A stretch of 57,018 nucleotides of DNA from Terriglobia bacterium (lineage in GTDB: Bacteria > Acidobacteriota > Terriglobia > Bryobacterales > Bryobacteraceae), in assembly GCA_020073265.1 (NCBI GenBank), contig JAIQFN010000075.1:1-57018 (forward strand). The letters are read 5' to 3'. The translations under genes were made by a program, and so were the position numbers. The notes under the pieces were generated by a model, which was not told the DNA's origin, ran no database searches, and was given only the letters and a program-made list of their open reading frames with translations. This document shows positions 1 through 8,660 of this stretch, in pieces. Every line of letters starts with the position of its first letter. Position 1 is the first letter of the stretch.

Positions 1-137
1 TTGGATTCCCAGCATAGCAAGCGGGTTCCTATTATTATGCGAACTTCTGACTCAGGACACTAGGATCTCTTCGTGTTACAAATATAAGGTTGTTGCTACG
101 GGAGCCTGGCGTGCGTTTGGGTCTTTTGTCGAGGCGA

Positions 138-2420
138 ATGGGAGTTCTGGCGCTGTTCATTGCGCTATCCTGCGCAGTGCCCGCCGCCCGTGCCGACTCC
201 ACGATCATTGGCCGCGTTCTCGACCTCCAGGGTAGAGCAGTGCCCGGAGCCAGCGTCCGATTGCGGGCTATCGGCGGGGCCTCCACCGAGGAGACCAAGT
301 CGGACGAACAGGGCCAGTATCAGTTCCCAGTTGCGTCTCCCGGCGAGTACCGAATCAGCGCCGAAGCGAACGGGTTCGCGCCAACCAGCCGCGATCTCGC
401 CGTTGCCGCGGACCAGGTGACCAGCGTGGACCTTTCTTTCACGCAACTAGCGGTCCGAAAAGAGGGCATCGTCATCACGGCCAAGACCATCGAGCCGTCG
501 GTGGACTTGCGCAACTCCGAGGTCTTCAACCGCACTCTCTTCACACGCGACGACCAGGTGCTGCAACAGTTGGACGCGGGCATCAACGCGGGCCAGCATG
601 AAGGCGGCGGGAAATCGCTCGAGATCCGACGGTTCGGTTTCAACCTGGATCACGGCGGCGTGAATGGCGGCCTCAAGGTGATGCTGGACGACATCCAGCA
701 GAATCAAGGCACGCAGGGTCACGGCCAGGGCTATCTGGGATCTCTGAAGGCGCTCAGCCCGGAGCTGATCCAGGATGTCACCATCATCAATGGACCGTTC
801 AGCGCCGAGTACGGCGACTTCAGCGGGCTGGGCGTGGTGCACATCCGCCAGCGTGAGTCGCTGCCGGATCAATTCACGGCTCGGCTGCAAGGCGGGAACT
901 TCGATACGGGTCGAGCCTTTCTGGCCTACAGCCCCGACAGCAGCCACGTCGACTCGTACTTGGCCTACGAGGGTTCGTACACGGACGGCCCCTTTCAGAG
1001 TCCGCTGCGCTACCGGCGCGACAACGTCAATGCGAACTATACGCGAAGCCTGGGCGACAACCAGAAGGTGGGCTTCCGCTTTTTGTTCGGCCGCAACGAT
1101 TTCTATTCGTCCGGGCAGATTCCGCTGGATCTGGTGAGCGCCGGGCTGCTGGATCGCTTCGGCTATGTCGACCCGAGCGACGGCGGACGGGTGAAGCTGG
1201 GAACCGCGTCGGCTTATTACAGCAAGACCTGGGATAACGGCGACACGTTTAAGGCGGACGGTTTTCTGGCGCGCTCGTTGTTCGACCTGTACTCCAACTT
1301 CACCTTTTATCTGAACGACCCGATCAACGGCGACGCCTTCCAGCAGCATGACTCCCGGCTGCAACAGGGGCTGAACGCTCAGTACACGCATCCGCACAAG
1401 CTCGGCTCAGTGGCTGCGATCTTCGTGGCCGGCTCGAATTTTCACGACAACGAGATCAACGTTGGTCTCTATCCGCGCGACGGCAGGACACCGACCGGGG
1501 TCAGCACGCGCGCCAACGCCCACGTGACCAATGGCGCCGGTTACGCGCAGGAGACCATTACGCTGTTCCACGACCGCCTGGTGGTGGGCGGCGGCATCCG
1601 TTACGACGAATTTCGCTATGACGTCGCGGATCGCGTGAATCCCGCGCAGGGTGGAGTTCAAAACGCCGGCCGGTGGCAAGGCAAGGGCAACGCCGCGTAT
1701 ACTCCCACCAAGTCCGTGCCGCTGACCTTCCACTTGAACTATGGCCGCGGCATCAACAGCGTGGATGCGAGGGGCGTGGTCCAGCGTCCCGATCAGCCGC
1801 GCCTGGCGACCACCGACTTTTACCAGGCCGGAGTGTCATCGAGCGCCGGGCGTTTCGGTCTTAGCGTCGATACGTTCCTCATCGATCACTCCAACGAGCA
1901 GGTCTACATTCCGGACGACGGAAGCTTTGAATTCAAGGGCCCCAGCCGCGCCTATGGCTACGAGGCCAAAGCGTCGGTGGAGATCAACCGCCATCTTTCC
2001 CTGAATGGGGGCCTGACGAAAATCGGAAACGCGTTCTTCCGCGGCGGCGATCACCGTGTGTACGTCGACAGCGCGCCTCATTTTGTCGCCAACGCGGCCC
2101 TGACCGTCACGGCCTGGCGCGGCTGGAGCAGATCGCTGCGCATGAACGCCATCAATCATTACCGGCTGGACGGCGAGGACCCGTCGGTCGTGGCTTCCGG
2201 TCATACGGTTCTGGACCTGGGCGTGGCGAAGCAGGTCCGGCGCGGGGTGGAACTGAATCTGAGCGTCGACAATCTCACCGATCGGGATTATTATGAGACG
2301 CAGAACTTTTTTGAATCTCGGGTGACGCCTATCGCGCCGATCGTCGCGCGGATTCATGGCACGCCGGGATATCCGTTGACGGTGGTTGCGGGAGTCACGC
2401 TGCGGATGCGGGGGAAGTAG
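138..2420 (+). CDS. TonB-dependent outer-membrane receptor with N-terminal carboxypeptidase-regulatory-like domain
   Basis: A 760-residue receptor. The ATG at 138 is preferred over a TTG at 90 because it opens directly on a signal peptide (MGVLALFIALSCAVPAARA) and has a GAGG just upstream. Residues about 20-105 form a carboxypeptidase-regulatory-like beta-sandwich (GRVLDLQGRAVPGASVRL, then DEQGQYQFPVASPGEYRI). A TonB-box-like EGIVITA follows, then a plug and a beta-barrel that ends in a receptor-type strand (NLTDRDYYETQNFFES, then GVTLRMRGK). The family moves large substrates across the outer membrane using TonB energy; the substrate here cannot be told. The gene stands alone and converges on the beta-propeller gene. 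Confidence 0.9.
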   Translation: MGVLALFIALSCAVPAARADSTIIGRVLDLQGRAVPGASVRLRAIGGASTEETKSDEQGQYQFPVASPGEYRISAEANGFAPTSRDLAVAADQVTSVDLSFTQLAVRKEGIVITAKTIEPSVDLRNSEVFNRTLFTRDDQVLQQLDAGINAGQHEGGGKSLEIRRFGFNLDHGGVNGGLKVMLDDIQQNQGTQGHGQGYLGSLKALSPELIQDVTIINGPFSAEYGDFSGLGVVHIRQRESLPDQFTARLQGGNFDTGRAFLAYSPDSSHVDSYLAYEGSYTDGPFQSPLRYRRDNVNANYTRSLGDNQKVGFRFLFGRNDFYSSGQIPLDLVSAGLLDRFGYVDPSDGGRVKLGTASAYYSKTWDNGDTFKADGFLARSLFDLYSNFTFYLNDPINGDAFQQHDSRLQQGLNAQYTHPHKLGSVAAIFVAGSNFHDNEINVGLYPRDGRTPTGVSTRANAHVTNGAGYAQETITLFHDRLVVGGGIRYDEFRYDVADRVNPAQGGVQNAGRWQGKGNAAYTPTKSVPLTFHLNYGRGINSVDARGVVQRPDQPRLATTDFYQAGVSSSAGRFGLSVDTFLIDHSNEQVYIPDDGSFEFKGPSRAYGYEAKASVEINRHLSLNGGLTKIGNAFFRGGDHRVYVDSAPHFVANAALTVTAWRGWSRSLRMNAINHYRLDGEDPSVVASGHTVLDLGVAKQVRRGVELNLSVDNLTDRDYYETQNFFESRVTPIAPIVARIHGTPGYPLTVVAGVTLRMRGK

Positions 2421-2430
2421 TGCAGTCGCG

Positions 2431-2477
2431 GGCGTTCACGCGAGCCTGAACGCGGCACGCATGAGCGCGTGCGCCAC
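2431..2477 (-). repeat. 47-nt double-hairpin repeat, copy A (reverse orientation)
   Basis: Read on the minus strand it starts GTGGCGCACG and ends GAACGCC. Hairpin 1 has arms GCACGC/GCGTGC around loop CTCA; hairpin 2 has arms near GCGTTCA/TGAACGC around CTCG, with one mispair near the loop. It fills the gap between two convergent genes, 10 nt after the receptor stop and 4 nt from the propeller stop. It is one of six equal-length copies in the window. Confidence 0.85.
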
Positions 2478-2481
2478 CAAG

Positions 2482-4698
2482 TTACTTGACTACTACTTTT
2501 TCGACCGTCTGGTTGTCGAACTCGTCGGTGACGCGTACCGCAATTACCTGCTCGCCGGACGTACGATCCAGCTCCAGGCGATAGTCTTCCTCCGGGGAGT
2601 CCTCCAGCCGGGTGACGGGCTGGGCCAGCAGCCACTCTCCGCCATTGACTGAGTACTCGGCCCGGTCGATGTTGCTGCGCGCGTCACGCGCCTTCCAGCG
2701 GACCTCGACTTTGTTGCCTGAGATGGTCCCAGTCAGGTTGAGGATCTGCGGCGGCGTGTTGTCGATCAGGAACGGATCGCTGACCAGCGAGCTTTCCAGC
2801 GCCTGATCGCGCGGATTGCCGGGCGCATCCGACGCGGTGACGCGAATTTCGTATTCGCCGTCCGGAAACGCCGCGCTGTCCCAGCTCAGATATTTTTCCT
2901 TCACGCCATCCTTCAGGAGTTTCCAGGCGGATTCCTTCACGCCCCGGATCTCGACCTTGTAGACCAGAGCGTCGCCGTTCGCATCGATGGCCGCCCAACG
3001 TACGCTCTGGTAACCTTTGGCGTAACTCAGCGTTTGAGAGATCCCCACCTCCACCGAGGAGGACGAGGAAGTTCGCTTGGGCTGGCCGAGTGGCGGGAGC
3101 GTGAGGTTGGTGGACGGCGTCAAAGCGAGGTTAGACGCCGGGAAGCGGTAGTTGGGTGGAGCGACTTCGATCTCCTCGACCACGGGCGGCACGTTCTTCG
3201 CCAGATAGGCGATGTCGACGTAGGAGACCTCGGCCGCCGCAGCACTCGAAGAAGCGGCGAGTTCGATTTTGTATTGCAGGAAGCGCGACGCCGGAGATGC
3301 AGAGCGCCCGCCGCCGCAGGAATCGCACAGCGCTCCGGCCTGCGCGTCCGTTTGGATGGGCGCCCAGGGGCTCCAGTTGCTTTGCGGATGATTCAAGTTT
3401 CCGGCGCGGGTGAGTACTGATATGTTTCCTGAGCCGCGAAAACTGAGACGTCCCCAATAGGCGAAGGATCCCGCATCCAGGACTTCACTTTCGAAGGAGC
3501 CGGATTTCTCGAGTCCGGGTCCGACGCGGTAGACCTTTCCGATGTTCCCGGTCACGGCGTAGATTTCACCGTGGGATCCCGAGCCGAATCCGGTCACCTG
3601 CGTTGGCGAGGCGTCCAGCAGCAGCGTACTGAGCGAGTCGGAATCCAGCCGGTAAATCTTGCCTCGGTTTCCGGTCCCCAGCATGGGCCGGCCGTCGCGA
3701 TCGAAGGTGATGGCATACACGATGTCCTGGGAATCGGACCAGGCTTTTCGGGGCTCGCCGTCGGGGTTGATGCGATAGACATCGGAGCCGCCGGCGATGG
3801 CGGGAGCAACCGGCGCGGCGAGTCCGGCCTGCGGGTTGTTGCGCGACGTGGGCGCGATCACCGTAATGGTGGTCCCCGCGCCCAGAGTGGGCGGCGTCAC
3901 AACCGGAGCCTGAGCGGGAGCCTGAGGAAGAACTACGTTGGACTTGATGCCGGCGCCCGCGGCATAAATCGCGCCATCCTTGGCGACGGCTACGGCGGTG
4001 ATCTCACGCTTGGGCGCCTGATAGAGCACGAATCCCTGGCCGGAGGGCGACACGCGCAGAATCAGACCGCTGGGTTCGGTACCGACCACGAGGTTGTCGT
4101 GAGAGTCGAGGGCGAGCGAGCGCGCGTGGGTTTCTTCGGTCTTGAAAAATACCGTTCCGGCGCCCTGCGGCGTCACGCGAAAGATCTCGCCTTGCTCGCC
4201 GGTGGCGACAAACAGATCGCCCTGACTCGAGAAAGCCATGGCCCAGATGTATTTCTGGTGCGGATCGAAGAACACGGTCGGTTTTCCGGCGGAAGAAAGC
4301 TTGTAGATCTTGCCGTCCGGGTCCGTGGCGGCGTAGACCTGATCCTTGGAATCGACGGCGATGGCGTGGATTTCCAGGCCATCCAGTTCGGCGAAGGTGC
4401 TGCTCTTGCCGGAAGGATCGATGCGGAACAGCTTGGCCGATCCGCTGCCCGAGCCGCCGCCGGCGGTGTAGAGGTTCCCTTTCGAGTCGGCCGCGAGCGT
4501 CCACAGATAGGGCGTCGAGGAATCGAAGATCTCGGGAAACTCGGGCGCCAGAAGGAGCCGGCCATCACTGCGCAGGGAAAGATGCGTCAGGCTGCCTTTT
4601 TCGAAGTCGGAGCGCTCGTCTTGTTGCCAGAAGCGGGTTTTAACCGCGAAGCAGGTGGCGATGGCGGCGGCCACCGGCAGGAGTCGGAGAATTTTCAT
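2482..4698 (-). CDS. Secreted beta-propeller protein with C-terminal Ig-like region
   Basis: A 738-residue protein with an N-terminal export signal or anchor (MKILRLLPVAAAIATCFAVK). Residues about 60-390 hold repeated propeller blades of the pattern GNLYTAGGGSGSGSAKLFRI, then AVDSKDQVYAATDPDGKIYKL, and further copies, as in NHL or SMP-30-like propellers. The C-terminal third carries Ig-like stretches (PDGEYEIRVTASDAPGNPRD, then VRWKARDARSNIDRAEYSV). A proline/alanine-rich linker interrupts the blades near residues 260-300. The gene starts 6 nt after the stop of the S55 peptidase gene and is probably co-transcribed with it. The function is unknown; an extracytoplasmic binding or scaffold role is an inference. 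Confidence 0.8.
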   Translation of the reverse strand: MKILRLLPVAAAIATCFAVKTRFWQQDERSDFEKGSLTHLSLRSDGRLLLAPEFPEIFDSSTPYLWTLAADSKGNLYTAGGGSGSGSAKLFRIDPSGKSSTFAELDGLEIHAIAVDSKDQVYAATDPDGKIYKLSSAGKPTVFFDPHQKYIWAMAFSSQGDLFVATGEQGEIFRVTPQGAGTVFFKTEETHARSLALDSHDNLVVGTEPSGLILRVSPSGQGFVLYQAPKREITAVAVAKDGAIYAAGAGIKSNVVLPQAPAQAPVVTPPTLGAGTTITVIAPTSRNNPQAGLAAPVAPAIAGGSDVYRINPDGEPRKAWSDSQDIVYAITFDRDGRPMLGTGNRGKIYRLDSDSLSTLLLDASPTQVTGFGSGSHGEIYAVTGNIGKVYRVGPGLEKSGSFESEVLDAGSFAYWGRLSFRGSGNISVLTRAGNLNHPQSNWSPWAPIQTDAQAGALCDSCGGGRSASPASRFLQYKIELAASSSAAAAEVSYVDIAYLAKNVPPVVEEIEVAPPNYRFPASNLALTPSTNLTLPPLGQPKRTSSSSSVEVGISQTLSYAKGYQSVRWAAIDANGDALVYKVEIRGVKESAWKLLKDGVKEKYLSWDSAAFPDGEYEIRVTASDAPGNPRDQALESSLVSDPFLIDNTPPQILNLTGTISGNKVEVRWKARDARSNIDRAEYSVNGGEWLLAQPVTRLEDSPEEDYRLELDRTSGEQVIAVRVTDEFDNQTVEKVVVK

Positions 4699-4704
4699 TG
4701 ATGG

Positions 4705-6555
4705 CTACTTAACGGTGACTCGCAACGAATAGCTGCCCTCGATCATGAGGTCGAACGGAATGCTGCCCTGCTCGACGGCGCTTTCCGGAGAAGTCACGAA
4801 ATGGCGGCTCGCGGTGCGGCCGGTTTGCATCACGTTCATCACCGAGGGCGGAAGGCTGGGAAGCGTCTTGTCTTCGTAGAAGACCGTGGGGCGCGGCTCC
4901 ACCAGCGAGATGTACAGCTTGTTGTTGCTGCGCTCCTGGTTGATCAGCGACACGGTTTGAGGAATATCGATGAAGCGCGCCGACAGGCCCGCCACCGTCT
5001 GCATGCGGTTCAGCGTATCGGCGTCGCTCAGCAGGATGCGGTGCTCGCCCTTGGCCAGGCCGGCCGGGATCTTGAGCTGAAAGTCGCGTTCCAGGCGCTC
5101 GCCGCGATAGGGCCGCAGGAAAACCTTCACCGGCACTTCGGATCCCGCGTTCACTTCGCTGGATGGAATCCAGGCATTTTCGATGCTGGCCACGCGCCGT
5201 TCCGGAAAAATGTCGATGGTGGCGTCGACGCTGCGGAGCTTGGGCATGCTCACCGGATTCAGGAACAGGCGGTTGAACTTGTCGCCCCACCAGCCGGCCA
5301 GCAGCATGGGCGCGGGCGCCGGATTTTCGCTGGAGGCGAGCATGGTGGAAAGATTCATGCCGGGTTGGCCGTCCAACTCCACTTTTCCGCTCATCCGATA
5401 AGTGGTCTCGTCGGCGAAATCGTTGAGACCGGAAAGCGAGTTGAACAGAGTCAGCGTCATGAGATAGGGCGTCCACTTCTGGTGGACAAAAATGTTGAAG
5501 TGCAGGTCCTTTTCATTCCGGATCGCGTTGTTGTCGCCGAAGGAGCGCACCTTGACGCTGACGGGGACCATGGCCGCGGTGGATCCCAGTTCGCCCATGA
5601 TGGCGCTATGCCGGTCCTGCTTCAGCGCGCCGACGATTTCCGTGGCGTTGCCCATTTTGTTGGGCTGGAACGAAGAAGCCAGCGTCATGAGCACGTCGGC
5701 CTTGGCCATGGGCATGTCCACGGGTCCGAGATTGAAGAAAGAATGGCCGCACGCCAGCACGTGCTTACCGTCGTTGTAGGTGACGGTGCACATTCCACTG
5801 ACGCTCATGTCGCCGGTGACCAGCACCCCCGTGACGGCGTCGCCCGGCTGGAGCGAGCGCTGCCAGCCTGGGGCCGGTTTGGCGCTGAGGGTTGTGCTGG
5901 AGGCACCGCCGGCCGCTACCGTCATTCCCATCTGCTGGAACAGCGGAGAGAACTCGCGCAGCACGTTCTCATGGAAACCGGCGAAGGTGAGCGGCGTCTC
6001 GATCGGGACCATGGTGGAGCCGGAGGTGACGTTAGCCGAAGCGCCCGCCGACAGAACCTGCGCCAGAATGCCGGAGGGGACCGATAGGGATTCCTGCGCC
6101 ACCGCTTTCTCGGGCGTGCGCGCGTCCAACGGACGGGAATTGTCGAAATCGTTCACTTCGAGCATCAGCTCGATCGGCGTTATGCCGCAAATCGCATCCG
6201 GAGAGAAAACGCTGAACCTGAGCGCGACCGCGCCCACCAGCTTGCCGTCGATGTAAACCGGGCTGCCGCTCATTCCGCCCGCTACGTTGGTGCGCGTGGC
6301 CTTTCCGCCCATCTTGGCGAGAATCACGTCCTGGTTGGGTCCCCACTGATTCTTGAGGATGCCGATGATCTCGACGGGAATGGCTTCCGGTTCGTTGCCC
6401 GCCAGAACCGTCCAGGCATAACCTTTCATTCCGGGCTTGAGATCGGACTGTTTGAAGATCTGGACTTTTCCGGCTTTGGGGCGAACGGGCGCGGGTTCCT
6501 GGGCGGAGAGAAGAGACGAGCCCACCAGCGCCACAACGAGTGCGGCAAACTTCAT
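4705..6555 (-). CDS. SpoIVB-like (peptidase family S55) secreted serine peptidase
   Basis: A 616-residue protein with signal peptide MKFAALVVALVGSSLLSA. The motif GGMSGSPVYIDGKLVGAV at residues 93-110 carries the serine expected of S55 peptidases (S96 or S98), and a GH motif lies later in VLACGHSFFNLGPV. In SpoIVB as I know it the His segment comes first and GMSGSP last, so the order here is swapped. A strong Shine-Dalgarno AAGGAAGG (6561-6568) precedes the ATG. The propeller gene follows at once. Proteolytic activity is inferred from the motifs; the acidic member of the triad was not placed. Confidence 0.8.
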   Translation of the reverse strand: MKFAALVVALVGSSLLSAQEPAPVRPKAGKVQIFKQSDLKPGMKGYAWTVLAGNEPEAIPVEIIGILKNQWGPNQDVILAKMGGKATRTNVAGGMSGSPVYIDGKLVGAVALRFSVFSPDAICGITPIELMLEVNDFDNSRPLDARTPEKAVAQESLSVPSGILAQVLSAGASANVTSGSTMVPIETPLTFAGFHENVLREFSPLFQQMGMTVAAGGASSTTLSAKPAPGWQRSLQPGDAVTGVLVTGDMSVSGMCTVTYNDGKHVLACGHSFFNLGPVDMPMAKADVLMTLASSFQPNKMGNATEIVGALKQDRHSAIMGELGSTAAMVPVSVKVRSFGDNNAIRNEKDLHFNIFVHQKWTPYLMTLTLFNSLSGLNDFADETTYRMSGKVELDGQPGMNLSTMLASSENPAPAPMLLAGWWGDKFNRLFLNPVSMPKLRSVDATIDIFPERRVASIENAWIPSSEVNAGSEVPVKVFLRPYRGERLERDFQLKIPAGLAKGEHRILLSDADTLNRMQTVAGLSARFIDIPQTVSLINQERSNNKLYISLVEPRPTVFYEDKTLPSLPPSVMNVMQTGRTASRHFVTSPESAVEQGSIPFDLMIEGSYSLRVTVK

Positions 6556-6655
6556 TGGACCTTCCTTAATACTGTGATGCGCAGCACCGAACTGCTAGTT
6601 TCATTATCGTCCAGTTTTTATGTGCGTGGGAGTTTGCCGCGGGTACGGTACTGGT

Positions 6656-6871
6656 TCAGGGCTGAGGAATGGTGTGATCGGGGTTGTAGCCGCCGCCGGA
6701 GTCCTGGTCCTGCTCGGCGGCAGGAGGTGGAGGCGGAGGGATGGGCGGGATCGGGGCCGGCTCCGGCGATGGCTTCGGCTTGGTCATCTCATCGATCAGC
6801 GGTTGCAGGATGCCTCGGTCCGGCTCCGGCTGGCTTTGCTCCGTGCTTTTCGCGGGATCAGTGTGTTTCAT
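6656..6871 (-). CDS. Small proline-rich hypothetical protein
   Basis: A 71-residue reading frame with MKHTDPAKSTEQSQPEPDRG at the N terminus, then a central run rich in Pro, Glu and Lys (positions about 30-50), and a polar C terminus. It has no signal peptide, membrane segment or recognised domain and is probably disordered. An AAGGAGA-like ribosome site lies a few bases upstream on the minus strand (about 6878-6885), which supports translation. It stands alone between the S55 peptidase gene and a repeat-filled gap. Confidence 0.5.
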   Translation of the reverse strand: MKHTDPAKSTEQSQPEPDRGILQPLIDEMTKPKPSPEPAPIPPIPPPPPPAAEQDQDSGGGYNPDHTIPQP

Positions 6872-7017
6872 GGGGGTCTCCTTCTAGATGGATTCTAGGA
6901 GACGCTCTCCGGTGCGCCGCCCGCGGCAAAGGGCAACTTAGTGAAACGCATGCAAATAGAGCGGGGAGAACACGGTTACCGGCAAACCGTTAGGGGCTTG
7001 CTTGAAGAATCCGCCAA

Positions 7018-7119
7018 CCACTCCCTGACGGTCGCGGCTCAGCACCAGCCGTACGGAGCCGTGACCGTTAGGGAGCGGGGGGGCACAAGCCGTGCGGAGC
7101 CGTGACCGTTAGGGAGCGG
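7018..7119. repeat. Second dispersed repeat family: inverted arms plus an extra tandem arm
   Basis: The left arm at 7018-7040 (CCACTCCCTGACGGTCGC...) pairs with right arms at 7056-7078 and 7097-7119 (GAGCCGTGACCGTTAGGGAG...), so the right half is tandemly doubled. The pairing tolerates G-T style changes. The element ends 4 nt from the stop codon of the outer-membrane protein gene. The rest of the gap 6872-7123 shows only a partial extra piece (CCGTTAGGGGC near 6987-6998). The same unit recurs at 39617-39742. Confidence 0.8.
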
Positions 7120-7123
7120 GGTT

Positions 7124-7723
7124 CTAGAAGCTCAGGCCGAGCAGAAACTCAGTCTGGTTCAGGTTCGACGGGTAGGTGACGAAGCCGAGGACGGTGGCGT
7201 CCTGGCCCCAGCGCGAATAGCGCAGCTCGGGCGTGAATCGCACGCGCAGTATCTTGACGTCCACCCCGCCGCCGATGGCGAAGCCGGCGTTCGACAGGTA
7301 TGAAGCCTTGCTGCCGGTGGCGCGAAAGATGGGACCGGCCTCCACGTACGGATTGATCACCGGCGCGTGGAAGATATGGTACTTGCCGAGGATGGGGAAT
7401 TCCCAGGAGCTGATGTTGAACGCCGAGCGCGCCGGCGGCTGAGGCACCAGCGTGAAATCGGTGGTGAGATCGAGCGGGCGGTACAGCGCGTCGGCCTCCA
7501 CCGCGAAGCCGAACGGCAGGCGCAATTCCGCGAACGGGCCGATGACATAATTTTTGGAATCGGTGAAGGAGTGAACAAAGGTGTCGATGCCCGGTGTGGT
7601 GTGGTTCGAGAAGGCGTCCGACAATGGAACTCCGCCCTTGATGCCAATGGAGAACAAACGCTGGCTGAAGGCCGGCGCGGAGACGAACAGAAGCGGCACG
7701 GCTATCAACTTAAGAAGGCGCAT
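7124..7723 (-). CDS. Outer-membrane beta-barrel protein
   Basis: A 199-residue protein with signal peptide MRLLKLIAVPLLFVSAPAFS and alternating hydrophobic/polar strands typical of small eight-stranded OmpW/OmpX-like barrels (FSIGIKGGVPLSDAF, NYVIGPFAELRLPFGFAVEA, GFAIGGGVDVKILRVRFTPE). It ends in phenylalanine (FLLGLSF), as is usual for BamA-assembled barrels. Its role is not known. It lies 47 nt downstream of acpS on the same strand. A repeat starts right behind its stop. Confidence 0.75.
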   Translation of the reverse strand: MRLLKLIAVPLLFVSAPAFSQRLFSIGIKGGVPLSDAFSNHTTPGIDTFVHSFTDSKNYVIGPFAELRLPFGFAVEADALYRPLDLTTDFTLVPQPPARSAFNISSWEFPILGKYHIFHAPVINPYVEAGPIFRATGSKASYLSNAGFAIGGGVDVKILRVRFTPELRYSRWGQDATVLGFVTYPSNLNQTEFLLGLSF

Positions 7724-7770
7724 GCTGGATGGACGCGTGAGGTGAGATGCGTGTTACGATCGCCTGCGAA

Positions 7771-8148
7771 CTAGGCTTCGAGAATCACGATCGCGACACC
7801 CTCGCGCGCCGTATGTGTAATGGACAAAGCAATATTACGAACTCCCAAACTTTCAGCGATCTTGGCGGCTGCGCCGTGAAACTGCAGCGTGGGGCGGCCG
7901 GAGGCGAGATTGGCGACTTCGAAATCCTGCCAGCGGACGCCGCGCTTCCAGCCCGTCCCGATGGCTTTCATGGCGGCTTCCTTGGCGGCGAAGCGCGCGG
8001 CGTACCGTTCGTAGCGGTTGGCTTTGCTGTCGACGTAAGCAATCTCGGCTGGGGTATAAACGCGTTCGATGAAGCGCGGACCGTGCCGTTCGATCACCTC
8101 GCGCACGCGGTCGACTTCGGCGACGTCGATGCCGATGCCGACGATCAC
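7771..8148 (-). CDS. acpS: Holo-[acyl-carrier-protein] synthase
   Basis: This enzyme moves the 4'-phosphopantetheine group of CoA onto apo-acyl carrier protein in the cytoplasm, switching ACP on for fatty acid synthesis. The product is 125 residues, normal for AcpS. It shows the [12 protein letters not shown] start with the metal-binding Asp, the [12 protein letters not shown] motif, and the C-terminal [15 protein letters not shown]. The GTG at 8148 is chosen because it puts the family start MIVGIGIDV at residue 1 and overlaps the nikR stop by 4 nt, suggesting translational coupling. Confidence 0.93.
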   Translation of the reverse strand: MIVGIGIDVAEVDRVREVIERHGPRFIERVYTPAEIAYVDSKANRYERYAARFAAKEAAMKAIGTGWKRGVRWQDFEVANLASGRPTLQFHGAAAKIAESLGVRNIALSITHTAREGVAIVILEA

Positions 8149-8561
8149 AACCCCGCGCCCGTTGAGGTCAGGGTCAGGCGGCCATGCTTGACACCCTTGG
8201 TGCTGATCAACGCGTCGGCGATTTTTTTCACCACACCGGCCTTGCCTTTGACCACCAGAACCTCCAGACAATTGTCGTGGTCCAGGTGAACGTGCAGCGT
8301 GGAGAGAATGTGGTGGAAATGGGAATGCTGCAAGTCGGTGAGCTTCTCGTTGAGCAGGCGGACGTGGTGATCGTACACCAGCGTGACGGTGCCTACCACG
8401 TTGCTGTCGGGCCGCTCCCAGGTCTTTTGCACCAGTTCCTCGCGGATCAAATCGCGGAAGGCCTCCGAGCGGTTGGTATATCCGCGGGAAGCGATCAGTC
8501 GATCGAACTTCTCCAGAAGATCGGAATCGATGGCTACGCCGATGCGGCTGAGCTCGCTCAT
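8145..8561 (-). CDS. nikR: Nickel-responsive transcriptional regulator NikR
   Basis: A 138-residue regulator with an N-terminal ribbon-helix-helix (about 1-50: [33 protein letters not shown]) and a C-terminal ACT-like nickel-binding domain. Residues H79, H90, H92 and C98 (in [12 protein letters not shown]) match the Ni ligands H76, H87, H89 and C95 of E. coli NikR with a constant shift of three. With Ni bound, NikR tetramers repress nickel uptake genes. A Ni/Co ECF transporter is encoded divergently at 9832-12176, with a candidate operator in front. The unusual feature is its overlap with acpS. Confidence 0.93.
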   Translation of the reverse strand: MSELSRIGVAIDSDLLEKFDRLIASRGYTNRSEAFRDLIREELVQKTWERPDSNVVGTVTLVYDHHVRLLNEKLTDLQHSHFHHILSTLHVHLDHDNCLEVLVVKGKAGVVKKIADALISTKGVKHGRLTLTSTGAGL

Positions 8562-8632
8562 TTGTATAGAGCGTAGCAAGACACGGTGGGGCCGGCGGGG
8601 CAGCAAGGGCGCTGGTGTATACTCCACAAGCA

Positions 8633-8651
8633 GCAACACGTCTGATGTTGC
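8633..8651. promoter_or_regulatory. Inverted repeat GCAACA-N7-TGTTGC in the nikR/SGNH divergent gap
   Basis: A perfect 6-bp inverted repeat with a 7-nt spacer lies between the divergent nikR and the 8661 gene, ending 9 nt before the TTG start of the latter. It could be an operator or a leader hairpin. A TATACT -10-like hexamer lies upstream at 8618-8623. No factor can be named from sequence. Confidence 0.35.
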
Positions 8652-8660
8652 GGGCTGACG

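Noticed and set aside
1-89. Start of the window before the first receptor
   Set aside because: A/T-richer DNA that may hold a promoter, but no convincing -35/-10 pair or gene end could be identified.
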